Assembly (NCBI RefSeq): GCF_029167375.1
Contig: NZ_JARFTP010000002.1
Coordinates: forward strand, 62,001 to 126,000
Origin: Tsukamurella sp. 8F
Lineage (GTDB): Bacteria; Actinomycetota; Actinomycetes; Mycobacteriales; Mycobacteriaceae
DNA length: 64,000 nucleotides
Direction: 5' to 3'
The position numbers were made by a program, and so were the translations under genes. Positions 21,169 through 31,045 of the stretch are shown here, in pieces. Each line of letters opens with the position of its first letter. Position 1 is the first letter of the stretch. The notes under the pieces are model-generated. The model made no database searches and was not told where the DNA came from. It saw only the letters and a program-made list of their open reading frames with translations.

Positions 21169-21483
21169 ATGGACTTCACACTCGACTCGGACGCCATGCG
21201 TGAGCGCCAGGGCCGTCTGGACGGCGTGGCGGTCCTGGCGGAGGGGGCCGCGACCGCGGCACACTCCAGGCTGGACTCGACCGCGATGGGGACGCTCTTC
21301 GGGGCGTTGACAGAAGCGGTAAACGGGGGCCTGGGGGCGATCGACGGTGCCGTATCGCGTCAGGTGGCCGACCTCATCGAGTATTCGGGTGGTCTGGAGC
21401 GGACGTTGGCCCTGCTGTCCGCCGCCGACGGTGCCGGGGCCGACGGCCTGACTCGCGCGGCGGCGGGCTCGGGGGCGCCGTGA
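21169..21483 (+). CDS. Small ESX-type (EspC/DUF2580-like) protein
   Basis: A 104-residue, cysteine-free, strongly helical Ala/Gly/Leu-rich protein. Its size, its start MDFTLDSDAMRERQGRL and its position before a large WxG protein suggest the EspC/DUF2580 group of type VII secretion substrates. A clear WxG is not visible in this member. The start follows GGAGGGGG. The TGA stop overlaps the GTG of the next gene, so both are made together and probably form a secreted pair. No ESX core genes are in the window. Confidence 0.6.
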   Translation: MDFTLDSDAMRERQGRLDGVAVLAEGAATAAHSRLDSTAMGTLFGALTEAVNGGLGAIDGAVSRQVADLIEYSGGLERTLALLSAADGAGADGLTRAAAGSGAP

Positions 21484-22451
21484 GCGGCGCGGTGGGGCTC
21501 GCCGACGGCATCCCGGTGGTAGAGGCGGTCGAGGGCGCCGCCGGCGCGGTCGCCAGCGGCGACTGGACGGGCGGAGTGTCCGCGGGCATGGCGTTGTCCA
21601 CGGCCGGTTCCGCCGCGGTGGCCGATCCGGTCGGGACGATCGTGGCGGGCGGTTGGGGCTGGGTGTTCGAGCACGTCCCGGTCCTGCGGGATGCGCTCGA
21701 CTGGCTGGCGGGTGACGCGCAGGCGATCGAGGCGACCTGTGCCGCGTGGTCCGAGCAGGTCGCCGTTCCGCTCGGGCGTGCGGGGGAGTCGCTGGCCGAT
21801 ACGGTCGAGGGAACGAGGGGGATCTGGACCGGTGACGCGGCGGACGCCTATCGCGACGCGGGCCGCCGGCTCGCCGAACGGCTCGGATCCGTCGCGATCG
21901 CGGCCAGGGCTGCTGCGGTCGGGATCCGGATCGCCGGCACTCTGGTACTGGAGACACGAAACCTCATTCGCGACATGCTCGCTGAGTTCGCAGCGTGGCT
22001 CAGCGTCACATGCGCGGCCGCGGTGGCGTCGTCCGTTCCGACCGCGGGCTCGTCGGTCGCGACCTGGATGCAGATCGCGACCGCTCGGGCCGCCGCCCTC
22101 GGGGAGAAGGTCACGTCGAAGCTGGCCGCGCTGGCGCCGAGACTCGAGGCCTTCACCTCGCATGTGGGCACACTCGCCCGGGTCACGGAGAGACTCGGGC
22201 GGGTAGCGGCGGGCCTCGAGGGTGCGTCCGGATTCGCCCGGCGCGTCGCCGCCGCGCCTTCGCCGAGCGCTGAACTCGCAACTCGGTTGAGCCGCGCCGC
22301 ATCGGCGGTGCCCACGGGCGCCGCGGCCCGGGAGGCCGTCGCGGGGGCAGCCCCCACGGCGGTCGTCAAGGCCGTCGGCGACGGATGGAAGGCGGCGTCG
22401 CAGTCCGGCCCGCCTGAAGCCGCCGGTGCAGACGCGGGTAGCGGTACGTAG
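21480..22451 (+). CDS. Large WXG100-like type VII secretion protein
   Basis: 323 residues, Ala-rich and almost entirely helical, with no signal peptide. The sequence IWTGDAADAYRDA carries the W-x-G turn (Trp116-Gly118) followed by the YxxxA-like helix of WXG100/LXG proteins. A hydrophobic region follows (about 135-190, with LIRDMLAEFAAWLSVTCAA). The C-terminal part is low complexity and could be a variable effector or linker, but no toxin motif is visible. GTG start overlaps the stop of the small partner. The pair organisation is typical for ESX-associated substrates. Confidence 0.65.
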   Translation: MSGAVGLADGIPVVEAVEGAAGAVASGDWTGGVSAGMALSTAGSAAVADPVGTIVAGGWGWVFEHVPVLRDALDWLAGDAQAIEATCAAWSEQVAVPLGRAGESLADTVEGTRGIWTGDAADAYRDAGRRLAERLGSVAIAARAAAVGIRIAGTLVLETRNLIRDMLAEFAAWLSVTCAAAVASSVPTAGSSVATWMQIATARAAALGEKVTSKLAALAPRLEAFTSHVGTLARVTERLGRVAAGLEGASGFARRVAAAPSPSAELATRLSRAASAVPTGAAAREAVAGAAPTAVVKAVGDGWKAASQSGPPEAAGADAGSGT

Positions 22452-22465
22452 TGCAGGATGGGCGC

Positions 22466-23185
22466 GTGACCGAACCGCCAGTAGATGCCGTCCCGGCCCG
22501 CGACGCCGTCATCCTCGATGTGCCCGAGACCTCTCGCGAAGCGCACGCCCGGCTGCTGGGCAAGCCGCCGGGGCCCGCGATCACGGTGGGCGGCGTGGAA
22601 CTCGTTGTGGGGCTGCCCGAATGGGCGTCGTCATCGGGACTGCTGATCGGTGAGGCGGACGATACAGGCGGTGCCGTCCGCCTCACCCGTCGGCGGGGGC
22701 TCGCGGTCGCCGACGGCGGCCGGTACCACCCGGCGGCTGTGCACGGGCTGACACTCGGCGTCGTCGGGCCGGAATCCCGAGAATGCGAGCAGGACCGAGC
22801 ATCGGACGGGGAGTCGGACGTCGTGGGTCTCGACCATCTGGTCCTGCTGTCCCCGAATGCCGACCGCACGATCGCCACGATGTGTGGCCGGCTCGGGTTC
22901 GACCTGCGCCTGGACCGCGTGCAGGACTGGGGCGTGCATCAGCTGTTTCTCCGCCGCGCCGCGCTGTTGGTGGAGGTCGTGATCCAGGACGGCGATCCGT
23001 ACGGCGACGACGCCCTGTGGGGAACCGCTTGGCGCACGGCCGATATCGACGCGACTCACGCCCGCCTCACAGCGGAGGGCGTAACGGTGAGCGAGGTGCG
23101 CACCGGCCGCAAGCCGGGCACTCGCGTCGCCACCGTGAAGGACCCCGCGCTGGGGATCCCGACCATCGTCATCGAGCAGCGATGA
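22466..23185 (+). CDS. VOC-superfamily (glyoxalase/dioxygenase-like) protein
   Basis: About 239 residues with two-module VOC architecture. The C-terminal module is clear: VGLDHLVLLSPN, then LGFDLRLDRVQDWGVHQLFLRRAALLVEVV, ending with DPALGIPTIVIEQ. His in GLDH and Glu in LVEVV fit VOC metal ligands. The N-terminal half is degenerate. The substrate cannot be told from sequence. GTG 22466 is preferred, with GGATGGG upstream; an in-frame GTG at 22451 overlaps the previous stop. It converges on pgl. Confidence 0.75.
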   Translation: MTEPPVDAVPARDAVILDVPETSREAHARLLGKPPGPAITVGGVELVVGLPEWASSSGLLIGEADDTGGAVRLTRRRGLAVADGGRYHPAAVHGLTLGVVGPESRECEQDRASDGESDVVGLDHLVLLSPNADRTIATMCGRLGFDLRLDRVQDWGVHQLFLRRAALLVEVVIQDGDPYGDDALWGTAWRTADIDATHARLTAEGVTVSEVRTGRKPGTRVATVKDPALGIPTIVIEQR

Positions 23186-23249
23186 CCACATCCGCCGCTG
23201 ATGCCGTCGGCCCCGTTCGTGTGGGCGGGCGATGGATGCGTCGGAACGG

Positions 23250-23984
23250 TCAGGACTGCAACTCGGCCGCCGCGGCCTTGTCGATGTACCAGACGGTGTC
23301 GTCGATACCGTGGGCACCGGCGCACGGCCAGTCGTCGGGATCCGCGTCGCCGACGCCCGCGGCGACGGCCTGAGCCTTCGCCTCACCGGACACCAGGAAC
23401 CACACCTGCCGCGCGTAGGCGACGGCCGGCAGGGTGAGTGTCAGGCGCTTCGGCGGGGGCTTCGGTGAGTCGGTCACTGGAACCACGAGTCGTGATTTCT
23501 CGCGCACCGCGTCGGTGTGCGGGAACAGCGAGTTGATGTGACCCTCGGGGCCCATGCCCAGCAGGTGCACATCGAAGGTGGGCAGTGGTCCGGCGAAGCC
23601 GCGCTCGGATGCGTTGTCCGACAGCCGCTTAGCGTATACCTGGGCGGCCAGCGCGATGTCGCCGCCGAACTCGTCGGATGTTGGATATCGGAACAGTCGC
23701 GGGCCCTGCACATGCGAGAACAGGGCCTCGTCGGCCTGGACATCGTTGCGGTCGCGGTGGCCGTCGGCCACGAACCGCTCGTCGCCGTAGAACACGTCGA
23801 CGCGCGACCAGTCCACCGCGGCCCGCCGCAGTTCGCGCAGGATCGCGATGCCGTTCGAGCCGCCGGTCACCACGATGGACGCGAAGCCGCGTGCCTCTTG
23901 CGCGGCGGCGATGAGCGCCGCCAGGTCGTCCGCGGACGCCGCTGCCAGGGCGGGGGAGTCCGGGAAGATCTTCACGGTGGTCAC
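23250..23984 (-). CDS. pgl: 6-Phosphogluconolactonase
   Basis: Hydrolyses 6-phosphogluconolactone, the second step of the oxidative pentose-phosphate pathway. Family motifs: VVTGGSNGIAILREL near the N-terminus, VDVFYGDERFV, and LLGMGPEGHINSLFPH in the active-site region. 244 residues, DevB type. The GTG at 23984 overlaps the opcA stop codon (GTGA). It is the last gene of the tkt-tal-zwf-opcA-pgl operon, so it lies next to the enzyme that makes its substrate. Confidence 0.95.
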   Translation of the reverse strand: MTTVKIFPDSPALAAASADDLAALIAAAQEARGFASIVVTGGSNGIAILRELRRAAVDWSRVDVFYGDERFVADGHRDRNDVQADEALFSHVQGPRLFRYPTSDEFGGDIALAAQVYAKRLSDNASERGFAGPLPTFDVHLLGMGPEGHINSLFPHTDAVREKSRLVVPVTDSPKPPPKRLTLTLPAVAYARQVWFLVSGEAKAQAVAAGVGDADPDDWPCAGAHGIDDTVWYIDKAAAAELQS

Positions 23985-24904
23985 GATGCGGCCTCCTCGA
24001 CCTCGGGCACGCCCGCGAGGGCGAGCTGATAGATCACGTCGTCCTCGAGGCGGCGCAGCTCCTCGGCGACGCAGTCGCTGATGTCGCGGCGCGCGATCGC
24101 GACCCGGCCGTCGGGTTGGCCCGGACGGCTGATCACGGCGGTGTTGTTCTGGTCGACGGCGAGCGTCAGCGTGCGTTCCCCGCGGGACAGGCGCACCTCG
24201 AAGCTGCCGACCAGGCGCTGGACGGGCACCCCGAGCTGAGCGCGCAGCCATCCCGCGAGCAGGTCGATCTCGGGGTTGCCTGCCGGTCCGGACACCCGCG
24301 CAGCCGTGATCGGACCGTGGGGCGGCTGGTCGAGGGCGGACGCCAGGAGCGCGCGCCACGGCGTGATACGCGACCAGCACAGGTCAGAGTCGCCGGGCCG
24401 GTAGCCGTCGCGCCGTGCCGTCAGCGCTGAGCGGGAACCTTCTCCCGCGGCGACGCTCTTGCCCGCATCGGTGATCCGTCGGGAAGCGAGGCGGCCCAGC
24501 CCGTCGTCCGCGGGCACGGCAGGGGCCCGCCCCGGCCACCAGGCCACCACCGGGGTGTCGGGCAGCAGGAACGGAACGACCACGGAGTCGGCATGGTCGG
24601 CGAGTGGTCCGTACAGGCGCAGAACGACCACCTCGGACGCACCGGCGTCGCCGCCGACGCGGATCTGCCCGTCCAGCCGGGAGCGCTCGGAGCGTGAGCC
24701 GCGCGCGATCACGATCACGCGGCACGGGTGCTCGCGCGACGCATCGTTCGCGGCCTCTATCGCCGTCTCGGTCGGTTCGCCCTCCTCCGCGGACACGATG
24801 AGCGTCAGGACGCGGCCGATGGTGACCGCGCCGCCGGATTCGCGGAGGCTGATCAGCTTCTTGCTGACCGCCGCAGTGCTGCTGTCGGGAAGGTCCACGA
24901 TCAT
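23981..24904 (-). CDS. opcA: Glucose-6-phosphate dehydrogenase assembly protein OpcA
   Basis: An allosteric/assembly factor for glucose-6-phosphate dehydrogenase, known from cyanobacteria and actinobacteria. 307 residues with the family start MIVDLPDSSTAAVSKKL, the central PDTPVVAWWPG and the C-terminal ARRDISDCVAEELRRL. Its ATG overlaps the zwf stop (ATGA), which suits one-to-one production with its partner enzyme. Operon member. Confidence 0.95.
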   Translation of the reverse strand: MIVDLPDSSTAAVSKKLISLRESGGAVTIGRVLTLIVSAEEGEPTETAIEAANDASREHPCRVIVIARGSRSERSRLDGQIRVGGDAGASEVVVLRLYGPLADHADSVVVPFLLPDTPVVAWWPGRAPAVPADDGLGRLASRRITDAGKSVAAGEGSRSALTARRDGYRPGDSDLCWSRITPWRALLASALDQPPHGPITAARVSGPAGNPEIDLLAGWLRAQLGVPVQRLVGSFEVRLSRGERTLTLAVDQNNTAVISRPGQPDGRVAIARRDISDCVAEELRRLEDDVIYQLALAGVPEVEEAAS

Positions 24905-26454
24905 GGTCGCCGCCACGTCCTTCCTGTGCGGGCGAGCATCTCGTCCGCGCTTTCGGGTCCCCAGGTACCTGACTCGTACTCCTCCGGACGACCGCCGGCC
25001 GCCCAGTGCCCGATGACCGGGTCGAGGATCCGCCAGGACAGCTCCACCTCGTCGTTCACGGGAAACAGCGAAGGCACCCCGAGCAGCACGTCCAGGATGA
25101 GGCGCTCGTATGCCTCGGGAGAGCTTACGGTGAACGCGGTGCCGTACGAGAAGTCCATGTTGACGTCGCGGACCTCCATCGACGAGCCCGGCACCTTGGA
25201 ACCGAACCGCAGGGTGACGCCCTCGTCGGGCTGGACGCGGATGACCAGGGCGTTCTGACCGAGCTCCTCGGTCATCGTGTCGTCGAACGGCAGATGAGGC
25301 GCGCGCTTGAACACGAGCGCGATCTCGGTGACCCTGCGCCCCAGGCGTTTTCCCGTGCGCAGGTAGAAGGGCACCCCGGCCCACCGCCGCGAGTCCACCT
25401 CGACGGTGATGGCCGCATAGGTCTCGGTGGTGGAGTCCTTCGAGAAGCCCTCCTCATCGAGCAGCCCGACGACCTCCTCGCTGCCCTGCCAGCCCGGCCC
25501 GTACTGCCCGCGTGCGGTCGTCTCATCGAGGGGCTCGGCGAGCTTCGCGGCCGACAGCACCTTGATCTTCTCGGCCTGCAGCTCCGACGGGTGGAAGCTC
25601 GTGGGTTCCTCCATCGCCACCAGCGCCATCAGCTGGATCAGGTGGTTCTGGATGACGTCCCGCGCGGCGCCGATGCCGTCGTAGTAGCCCGCGCGCCCGC
25701 CCAGGCCGATGTCCTCGGCCATCGTGATCTGCACGTGGTCCACGTAGTGACTGCTCCACACGGGGTCGAACAACTGGTTCGCGAAGCGCAGGGCGAGGAT
25801 GTTCTGCACCGTCTCCTTGCCGAGGTAGTGGTCGATGCGGAACACCGACTGCTCGGGGAAGACGTCGTTGACGATCCTGTTGAGCTGCTTCGCGGATTCG
25901 AGGTCGTGACCGAACGGCTTCTCGATCACGACGCGGCGCCAGGACGACTCGCTCTGGTCGGCCAGCCCCGAGCGCTTCAGCTGTTGCAGCACCGTCGGGA
26001 ACGCGCCCGGCGGGATGGAGAAGTAGAACGCGTGATTGCCGCCGGTGCCGCGCTCGGTGTCCAGTTGCTTGAGCGTGGCCGCGAGCTTATCGAAGGCGTC
26101 GTCGTCGTCGAAGCTGCCCTGTACGAAGCGAAAGCCCTCGGAGAGCCTGTCCCACACGTCCTTTCGGAATGGTGTGCGGGAGTGCTCCTTCGCGGCGTCG
26201 CGGACGATGGCGGCGAAGTCCTCGTGGTCCCAATCCCGGCGCGCGAAACCGACGAGTGCGAAGCTCGGCGGCAGCAGGCCGCGATTCGCGAGGTCGTACA
26301 CGGCCGGCATGAGCTTCTTGCGGGCCAGATCGCCGGTGACGCCGAAGATCACGAGCGACGACGGTCCCGCGATGAGCGGGAGGCGCCGGTCGCGCGGCTC
26401 CCGGAGTGGGTTACTCCACGAGTCTTCCGGCGCCCCGTCGGGGGAGTCCGCCAT
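24901..26454 (-). CDS. zwf: Glucose-6-phosphate 1-dehydrogenase
   Basis: Oxidises glucose-6-phosphate with NADP to the lactone. The nucleotide-binding motif VIFGVTGDLARKKL (about 34-47) and the active-site signature RIDHYLGKE are intact. 517 residues, full length. The start ATG 26454 overlaps the tal stop codon. Coupling to opcA downstream fits the known enzyme-chaperone relationship. Confidence 0.97.
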   Translation of the reverse strand: MADSPDGAPEDSWSNPLREPRDRRLPLIAGPSSLVIFGVTGDLARKKLMPAVYDLANRGLLPPSFALVGFARRDWDHEDFAAIVRDAAKEHSRTPFRKDVWDRLSEGFRFVQGSFDDDDAFDKLAATLKQLDTERGTGGNHAFYFSIPPGAFPTVLQQLKRSGLADQSESSWRRVVIEKPFGHDLESAKQLNRIVNDVFPEQSVFRIDHYLGKETVQNILALRFANQLFDPVWSSHYVDHVQITMAEDIGLGGRAGYYDGIGAARDVIQNHLIQLMALVAMEEPTSFHPSELQAEKIKVLSAAKLAEPLDETTARGQYGPGWQGSEEVVGLLDEEGFSKDSTTETYAAITVEVDSRRWAGVPFYLRTGKRLGRRVTEIALVFKRAPHLPFDDTMTEELGQNALVIRVQPDEGVTLRFGSKVPGSSMEVRDVNMDFSYGTAFTVSSPEAYERLILDVLLGVPSLFPVNDEVELSWRILDPVIGHWAAGGRPEEYESGTWGPESADEMLARTGRTWRRP

Positions 26455-27605
26455 CAGGCCTGTGCCTTCAACTGCTCCGCAGTGGCGTCGAGGAGCTCCT
26501 TCCACGCCTTCTCGAACTTGTCGACGCCTTCGTCCTCGAGCACCCGGAACACGTCGGCCAGGTCGACGCCGACCTGCTCCAGCGCGCCGAACACGGCCTC
26601 GGACTCGTCGCCCCGCCCGACGATGGAGTCGGTCTTCGGCGTGCCGTGGTCGGCGAACGCGTCCATCGTCTTGCCGGGCATGGTGTTGACCGTGTTGGGT
26701 GCGACGAGGTCGGCCACGTAGAGCGTGTCGGGGTAGTCGGGGTTCTTCACGCCGGTGGACGCCCACAGCGGTCGCTGCTTGGTGGCGCCCGAGCCGATAG
26801 CCTTGAACCGCGCCGCCGAATCGGAGGCGCCGTCCTCGGGGCGTACTCCGTCGGTGCCGTTGAAGGACTCCTCGTAGGCCACGTACGCCAGGCGCGCGTT
26901 CGCCAGGCCGGCCTTGCCGCGCAACGCCTTCGCCTCGTCGGAACCGAGGGCCTCCAGGCGCTTGTCGATCTCGGTGTCCACGCGGGAGACGAAGAACGAC
27001 GCGACGGAGTGGATCCGCGACAGGTCGTGGCCCGCCTTCTTCGCCTCCTCGATGCCCGCGAGATAGGCGTCGATGACCTCCCGGTAGCGCGCCACCGAGA
27101 AGATCAGCGTCACATTCACGGATATGCCCTCGGCGAGCACACGGGTGATCGCGGGCAGGCCCTCGACTGTGGCGGGGATCTTGATCAGCAGGTTCGGCCG
27201 ATCGACGATCTTCCACAGCTCGACGGCCTGCACGACGGTCTGGTCGGTGTCGTGCGCCAGGCGGGGGTCGACCTCGATGGAAACGCGGCCGTCGACGCCG
27301 CCGGTCTGCTCGTACACCGGGGCGAGGACGTCGCACGCCTCGCGGACGTCGTCGGTGGTGACGGTGCGGACGGTCGCGTCGACATCGGCTCCGCGCTGCG
27401 CGAGCTCTGCGACCTGCCCGTCGTACGCGGTGCCCTTCGACAGCGCGGCCTGGAAGATCGACGGGTTCGTGGTGACGCCGGTGACCGACTTCGTCTGGGT
27501 CAGTTCGGCGAGCCCGCCCGACTTGATCAGGTCACGGGACAGGTCGTCCAGCCACACGGAGACTCCGGCGGCATGCAGGGCGGCGAGATTGGGGTTCTGC
27601 GACAT
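26454..27605 (-). CDS. tal: Transaldolase
   Basis: Transfers a dihydroxyacetone unit between sugar phosphates in the non-oxidative pentose-phosphate pathway. Actinobacterial long-type transaldolase, 383 residues: [11 protein letters not shown] near the N-terminus, [24 protein letters not shown], and the Schiff-base lysine in [13 protein letters not shown] 27605, 60 bases after tkt. The stop overlaps the zwf start. Confidence 0.97.
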   Translation of the reverse strand: MSQNPNLAALHAAGVSVWLDDLSRDLIKSGGLAELTQTKSVTGVTTNPSIFQAALSKGTAYDGQVAELAQRGADVDATVRTVTTDDVREACDVLAPVYEQTGGVDGRVSIEVDPRLAHDTDQTVVQAVELWKIVDRPNLLIKIPATVEGLPAITRVLAEGISVNVTLIFSVARYREVIDAYLAGIEEAKKAGHDLSRIHSVASFFVSRVDTEIDKRLEALGSDEAKALRGKAGLANARLAYVAYEESFNGTDGVRPEDGASDSAARFKAIGSGATKQRPLWASTGVKNPDYPDTLYVADLVAPNTVNTMPGKTMDAFADHGTPKTDSIVGRGDESEAVFGALEQVGVDLADVFRVLEDEGVDKFEKAWKELLDATAEQLKAQA

Positions 27606-27665
27606 GTTCGGTCTTCTTCCCTGTCGGTTCTCTATGGACGTAACTGGGGGGTGGCGTACTGGGTT

Positions 27666-29762
27666 TCAGCCGCGCGCAGAAGCGATCGACTCCTCGGCCT
27701 TCGCGGCGACGTTGTCCGCCGTGAAGCCGTACTTGGCGAACAGCACCTTGTCGGAGGCCGACTCCCCGTAGTGCTCGAGCGCCACAGCGCGGCCGTGGCT
27801 GCCGAGGATCTTCCACCAGGGCATCGAGATCCCGGCCTCGACCGAGACGCGGGCGGTCACGGCAGGTGGGAGCACCGAGTCCCGGTAGGCCTGATCCTGT
27901 GCGTCGAACCACTCGAAACAGGGCAGGGAGACCACGCGGGCCTTGATGCCCTTCTCGGCGAGCAACCCGGCCGCGCCTACCGCGTACTGCACCTCGGATC
28001 CCGTGCCGATGAGCAGCACGTCAGGGGTGCCATCGGTGTCGACGAGGACGTAGCCGCCGCGCGCGACCCCCTCGGCGGACGTGCCCTCGAGGATGGGAAC
28101 GCCCTGACGGGTCAGGGCGAGGCCGACGGGCCCCGTCGACGACGTGCCCTCGAGTGTCGTCTTCCATGCGTAGACGGTCTCGTTGGCGTCGGCGGGACGC
28201 ACGAGCGACAGGTTGGGGATGGCGCGGAGTGCCGCGTAGTGCTCGACCGGCTGATGCGTCGGGCCGTCCTCGCCGAGGCCGATCGAGTCGTGCGTCCACA
28301 CATAGATCGGATGGATGTCCATGAGTGAGGCGAGCCGCACGGCGCCGCGCATGTAGTCGGAGAACTGCAGGAATGTACCGCCGTACGCACGGGTCGGGCC
28401 GTGCAGCACGATGCCGGACAGGATCGCGCCCATCGCGTGCTCGCGGACGCCGAAGTGCAGCGTGCGGCCGTACGGCTGAGCGTTCCAGGTGGACGTCGCG
28501 ATCGAGGTGGGCCCGAACGACTCCGCGCCCTTGATGGTCGTGTTGTTGGAGCCCGCCAGGTCGGCCGAGCCGCCCCACAGTTCGGGGAGGGTCTGGCCCG
28601 CGGCGGCGAGGAAGGCGCCCGACGCTGCGCGCGTCGCAAGCGGCTTGTCGCCGGTCGACCAGCTGGGCAGATCCGCGTCCCAGCCGTCGGGCAGCTCGCC
28701 GGCGGTGAGGCGGTCCAGCAGGGCCTTGCGCTCGGGATTCGCCGCCGCCCACGCGTCGAACCGCGTGTCCCACTCGGCGTGGGCCTTGCGGCCGCGCTCG
28801 ACGAGCCCGCGCGTGTGCTCGATGACCTCGTTCGGAACCTCGAACTTCTTGTCGGGATCGAAGCCGAGGATCTTCTTCGTGGCGGCCACCTCCTCGTCGC
28901 CCAGGGCGGACCCGTGCGCGGCGCCGGTGTTCATCTTCTTCGGCGCGGGGAAGCCGATGATGGTGCGCAGCACGATGATGGAGGGCTTGTCGGTGACGGC
29001 CTTGGCCGCGGCGATGGCCTCCTCGATGCCGGTGACGTTCTCGCCGCTCTCGACGTACTGCACATGCCAGCCGTACGACTCGTAGCGCTTGCCCACGTCC
29101 TCACCCAGTGCGATCGACGTGTCGTCCTCGATCGAGATGTGGTTGTCGTCGTAGAACAGGATCAGGTTGCCGAGCTCCTGGACCCCGGCCAGCGACGACG
29201 CCTCGCCCGTCACGCCCTCCTCGATATCGCCGTCCGAGGCGATCACGTAGATGAAGTGGTCGAAGGGGCTCTCCCCGGGGGCGGCGTCGGGGTCGAACAG
29301 GCCGCGCTCGTAGCGCGACGCGAACGCCATGCCGACGGCCGACGAGAGCCCCTGGCCGAGCGGCCCGGTGGTGATCTCGACGCCTCTGGTGTGGTGGTAC
29401 TCGGGGTGGCCCGGCGTCAGCGAGCCCTCGGTGCGCAGGGCCTCGATGTCGGAGAGCTCGAGGCCGAAGCCGCCCAGGAACAACTGCAGGTAGAGGGTGA
29501 GGCTCGAGTGGCCGCACGACAGGACGAACCGGTCGCGGCCGATCCAGTGCGTGTCGGACGGGTCGTGGACCATCGTCCGCTGGAACAGGGTGTAGGCGAG
29601 CGGCGCCAGGCTCATCGCGGTGCCGGGGTGGCCGCTGCCCACCTTCTGCACGGCGTCGGCCGCAAGGACACGGACGGTGTCCACTGCTCGCGAGTCGATG
29701 TCGGTCCAGTCCGCGGGGTGTGCGGAGGCGGTGAGGGCTTCGATCTCGGGGGTGGCAGTCAC
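27666..29762 (-). CDS. tkt: Transketolase
   Basis: A thiamine-diphosphate enzyme that moves two-carbon units between sugar phosphates. Motifs: GSGHPGTAMSLAPLAYTLF, TGPLGQGLSSAVGMA, the ThDP-binding ASDGDIEEGVTGEAS segment and the pyrimidine-binding TFLQFSDYMRGAVRLASLM. 698 residues, full length. GTG 29762 is the family start. It heads the minus-strand pentose-phosphate operon, so the promoter should be in the 215-base gap shared with ctaB. Confidence 0.96.
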   Translation of the reverse strand: MTATPEIEALTASAHPADWTDIDSRAVDTVRVLAADAVQKVGSGHPGTAMSLAPLAYTLFQRTMVHDPSDTHWIGRDRFVLSCGHSSLTLYLQLFLGGFGLELSDIEALRTEGSLTPGHPEYHHTRGVEITTGPLGQGLSSAVGMAFASRYERGLFDPDAAPGESPFDHFIYVIASDGDIEEGVTGEASSLAGVQELGNLILFYDDNHISIEDDTSIALGEDVGKRYESYGWHVQYVESGENVTGIEEAIAAAKAVTDKPSIIVLRTIIGFPAPKKMNTGAAHGSALGDEEVAATKKILGFDPDKKFEVPNEVIEHTRGLVERGRKAHAEWDTRFDAWAAANPERKALLDRLTAGELPDGWDADLPSWSTGDKPLATRAASGAFLAAAGQTLPELWGGSADLAGSNNTTIKGAESFGPTSIATSTWNAQPYGRTLHFGVREHAMGAILSGIVLHGPTRAYGGTFLQFSDYMRGAVRLASLMDIHPIYVWTHDSIGLGEDGPTHQPVEHYAALRAIPNLSLVRPADANETVYAWKTTLEGTSSTGPVGLALTRQGVPILEGTSAEGVARGGYVLVDTDGTPDVLLIGTGSEVQYAVGAAGLLAEKGIKARVVSLPCFEWFDAQDQAYRDSVLPPAVTARVSVEAGISMPWWKILGSHGRAVALEHYGESASDKVLFAKYGFTADNVAAKAEESIASARG

Positions 29763-29977
29763 GGGTTGCAGACTCTCCTGTTCGCAGTGGCGATTCCAAC
29801 CAGTGAGCCTACTCGGCACAGACGTGCCGCACAGTGCGCGTGCGACCACTGGATTCATGAATCCTGACGGCGAGGGTCTACCATGCTCTGTAGTAGACCG
29901 AAGGTCTGTCGATCGGGTGCGCCGCGAGGCGTGCAGGCGCGCCGAGAGTCGGCGCGCGTCAAGAGAAGCGGGTACGG

Positions 29978-30961
29978 ATGGTGGAGAAGCTCGGGCACGG
30001 TTTCGACGCGCCCGGGACAGGTGGATCCGCCGCGGCTCCGGCACCGTCGGGCTCGGTCGGCCGTATCCGGCAGACCGTCCTCGCATACATCGGCCTCACC
30101 AAGCCCAAGGTGATCGAGCTGTTGCTGGTCGCCACCATCCCGGTGATGCTCCTGGCGGATCGCGGCCACGTAGACCTCCCACTGATCCTGTCGACCCTGT
30201 TCGGGGGCTGGCTCGGGGCGGCGGCGGCCAACACGCTCAACATGGTCGCGGACGCGGACATCGACAAGAAGATGAAGCGCACCGAGCAGCGGCCCCTCGC
30301 GCGTCAGGCGGTGCCGACGCGGCACGCCCTGATCTTCGGGCTCGTGCTCACCGCCGCGTCCTTCGCCTGGCTCGCATGGCGCGCGAACGTGCTCTCGGCC
30401 GTGCTGGTCCTGGTGACCATCGCGTTCTACCTGTTCGTCTACACGATGCTGCTGAAGCGGCGTACCTCGCAGAACGTGGTGTGGGGCGGCGCCGCCGGTT
30501 GTATGCCTACGCTGGTCGGCTGGTCCGCGGCGACGGGCCACATCGGGTGGCCCGCGGTCGTGCTGTTCCTCGTCATCTTCTTCTGGACGCCGCCGCACAC
30601 GTGGGCCCTCGCCATGCGCTATCGCGAGGACTACAAGGCCGCCGGGGTCCCGATGCTGCCGGTGGTTGCGCCGGAGACCACCGTCGCTCGGCAGATGGTC
30701 TGGTACACGTGGGCGACCGTGATCACGACGCTCGCCGTAGTGCCCGCGGCCGGCGCGGTGTACGCGGTCGCCGCCCTCGCATGTGGCGGTTGGTTCCTGT
30801 TCGCGGTGCACCGCCTGTACAGCCGGACCAAGGCCGGTCAGGAGATCAAGCCGCTCAAGGTCTTCCTACAGTCGAACAACTACCTAGCGGTGCTGTTTCT
30901 AGCCCTGTCGGTCGACTCGATCCTCAACACTCCCACCATCGGCCACCTACTCGGCTGGTGA
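29978..30961 (+). CDS. ctaB: Protoheme IX farnesyltransferase (heme O synthase)
   Basis: Converts heme B to heme O with farnesyl diphosphate, for aa3-type cytochrome oxidase. A UbiA-superfamily membrane protein with about nine helices. The prenyl-diphosphate/Mg motif is [20 protein letters not shown], and the second conserved block is [12 protein letters not shown]. 327 residues. ATG 29978 follows AGAGAAGCGGG. It is divergent from tkt, the conserved mycobacterial arrangement, and works with ctaA further along. Confidence 0.96.
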   Translation: MVEKLGHGFDAPGTGGSAAAPAPSGSVGRIRQTVLAYIGLTKPKVIELLLVATIPVMLLADRGHVDLPLILSTLFGGWLGAAAANTLNMVADADIDKKMKRTEQRPLARQAVPTRHALIFGLVLTAASFAWLAWRANVLSAVLVLVTIAFYLFVYTMLLKRRTSQNVVWGGAAGCMPTLVGWSAATGHIGWPAVVLFLVIFFWTPPHTWALAMRYREDYKAAGVPMLPVVAPETTVARQMVWYTWATVITTLAVVPAAGAVYAVAALACGGWFLFAVHRLYSRTKAGQEIKPLKVFLQSNNYLAVLFLALSVDSILNTPTIGHLLGW

Positions 30962-31045
30962 CGCGGCGGGGTAGACCTGGCTCCACCTCGGAGTCTCGCA
31001 CGCACCCCACCGACGCGGCCGCCGCGCGCACCTAGCGTCTTCGGT

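Noticed and set aside
24905-27336. An 811-residue continuous reading frame covering zwf and upstream
   Set aside because: The part upstream of 26454 is an out-of-frame reading of tal; zwf starts at the ATG overlapping the tal stop.
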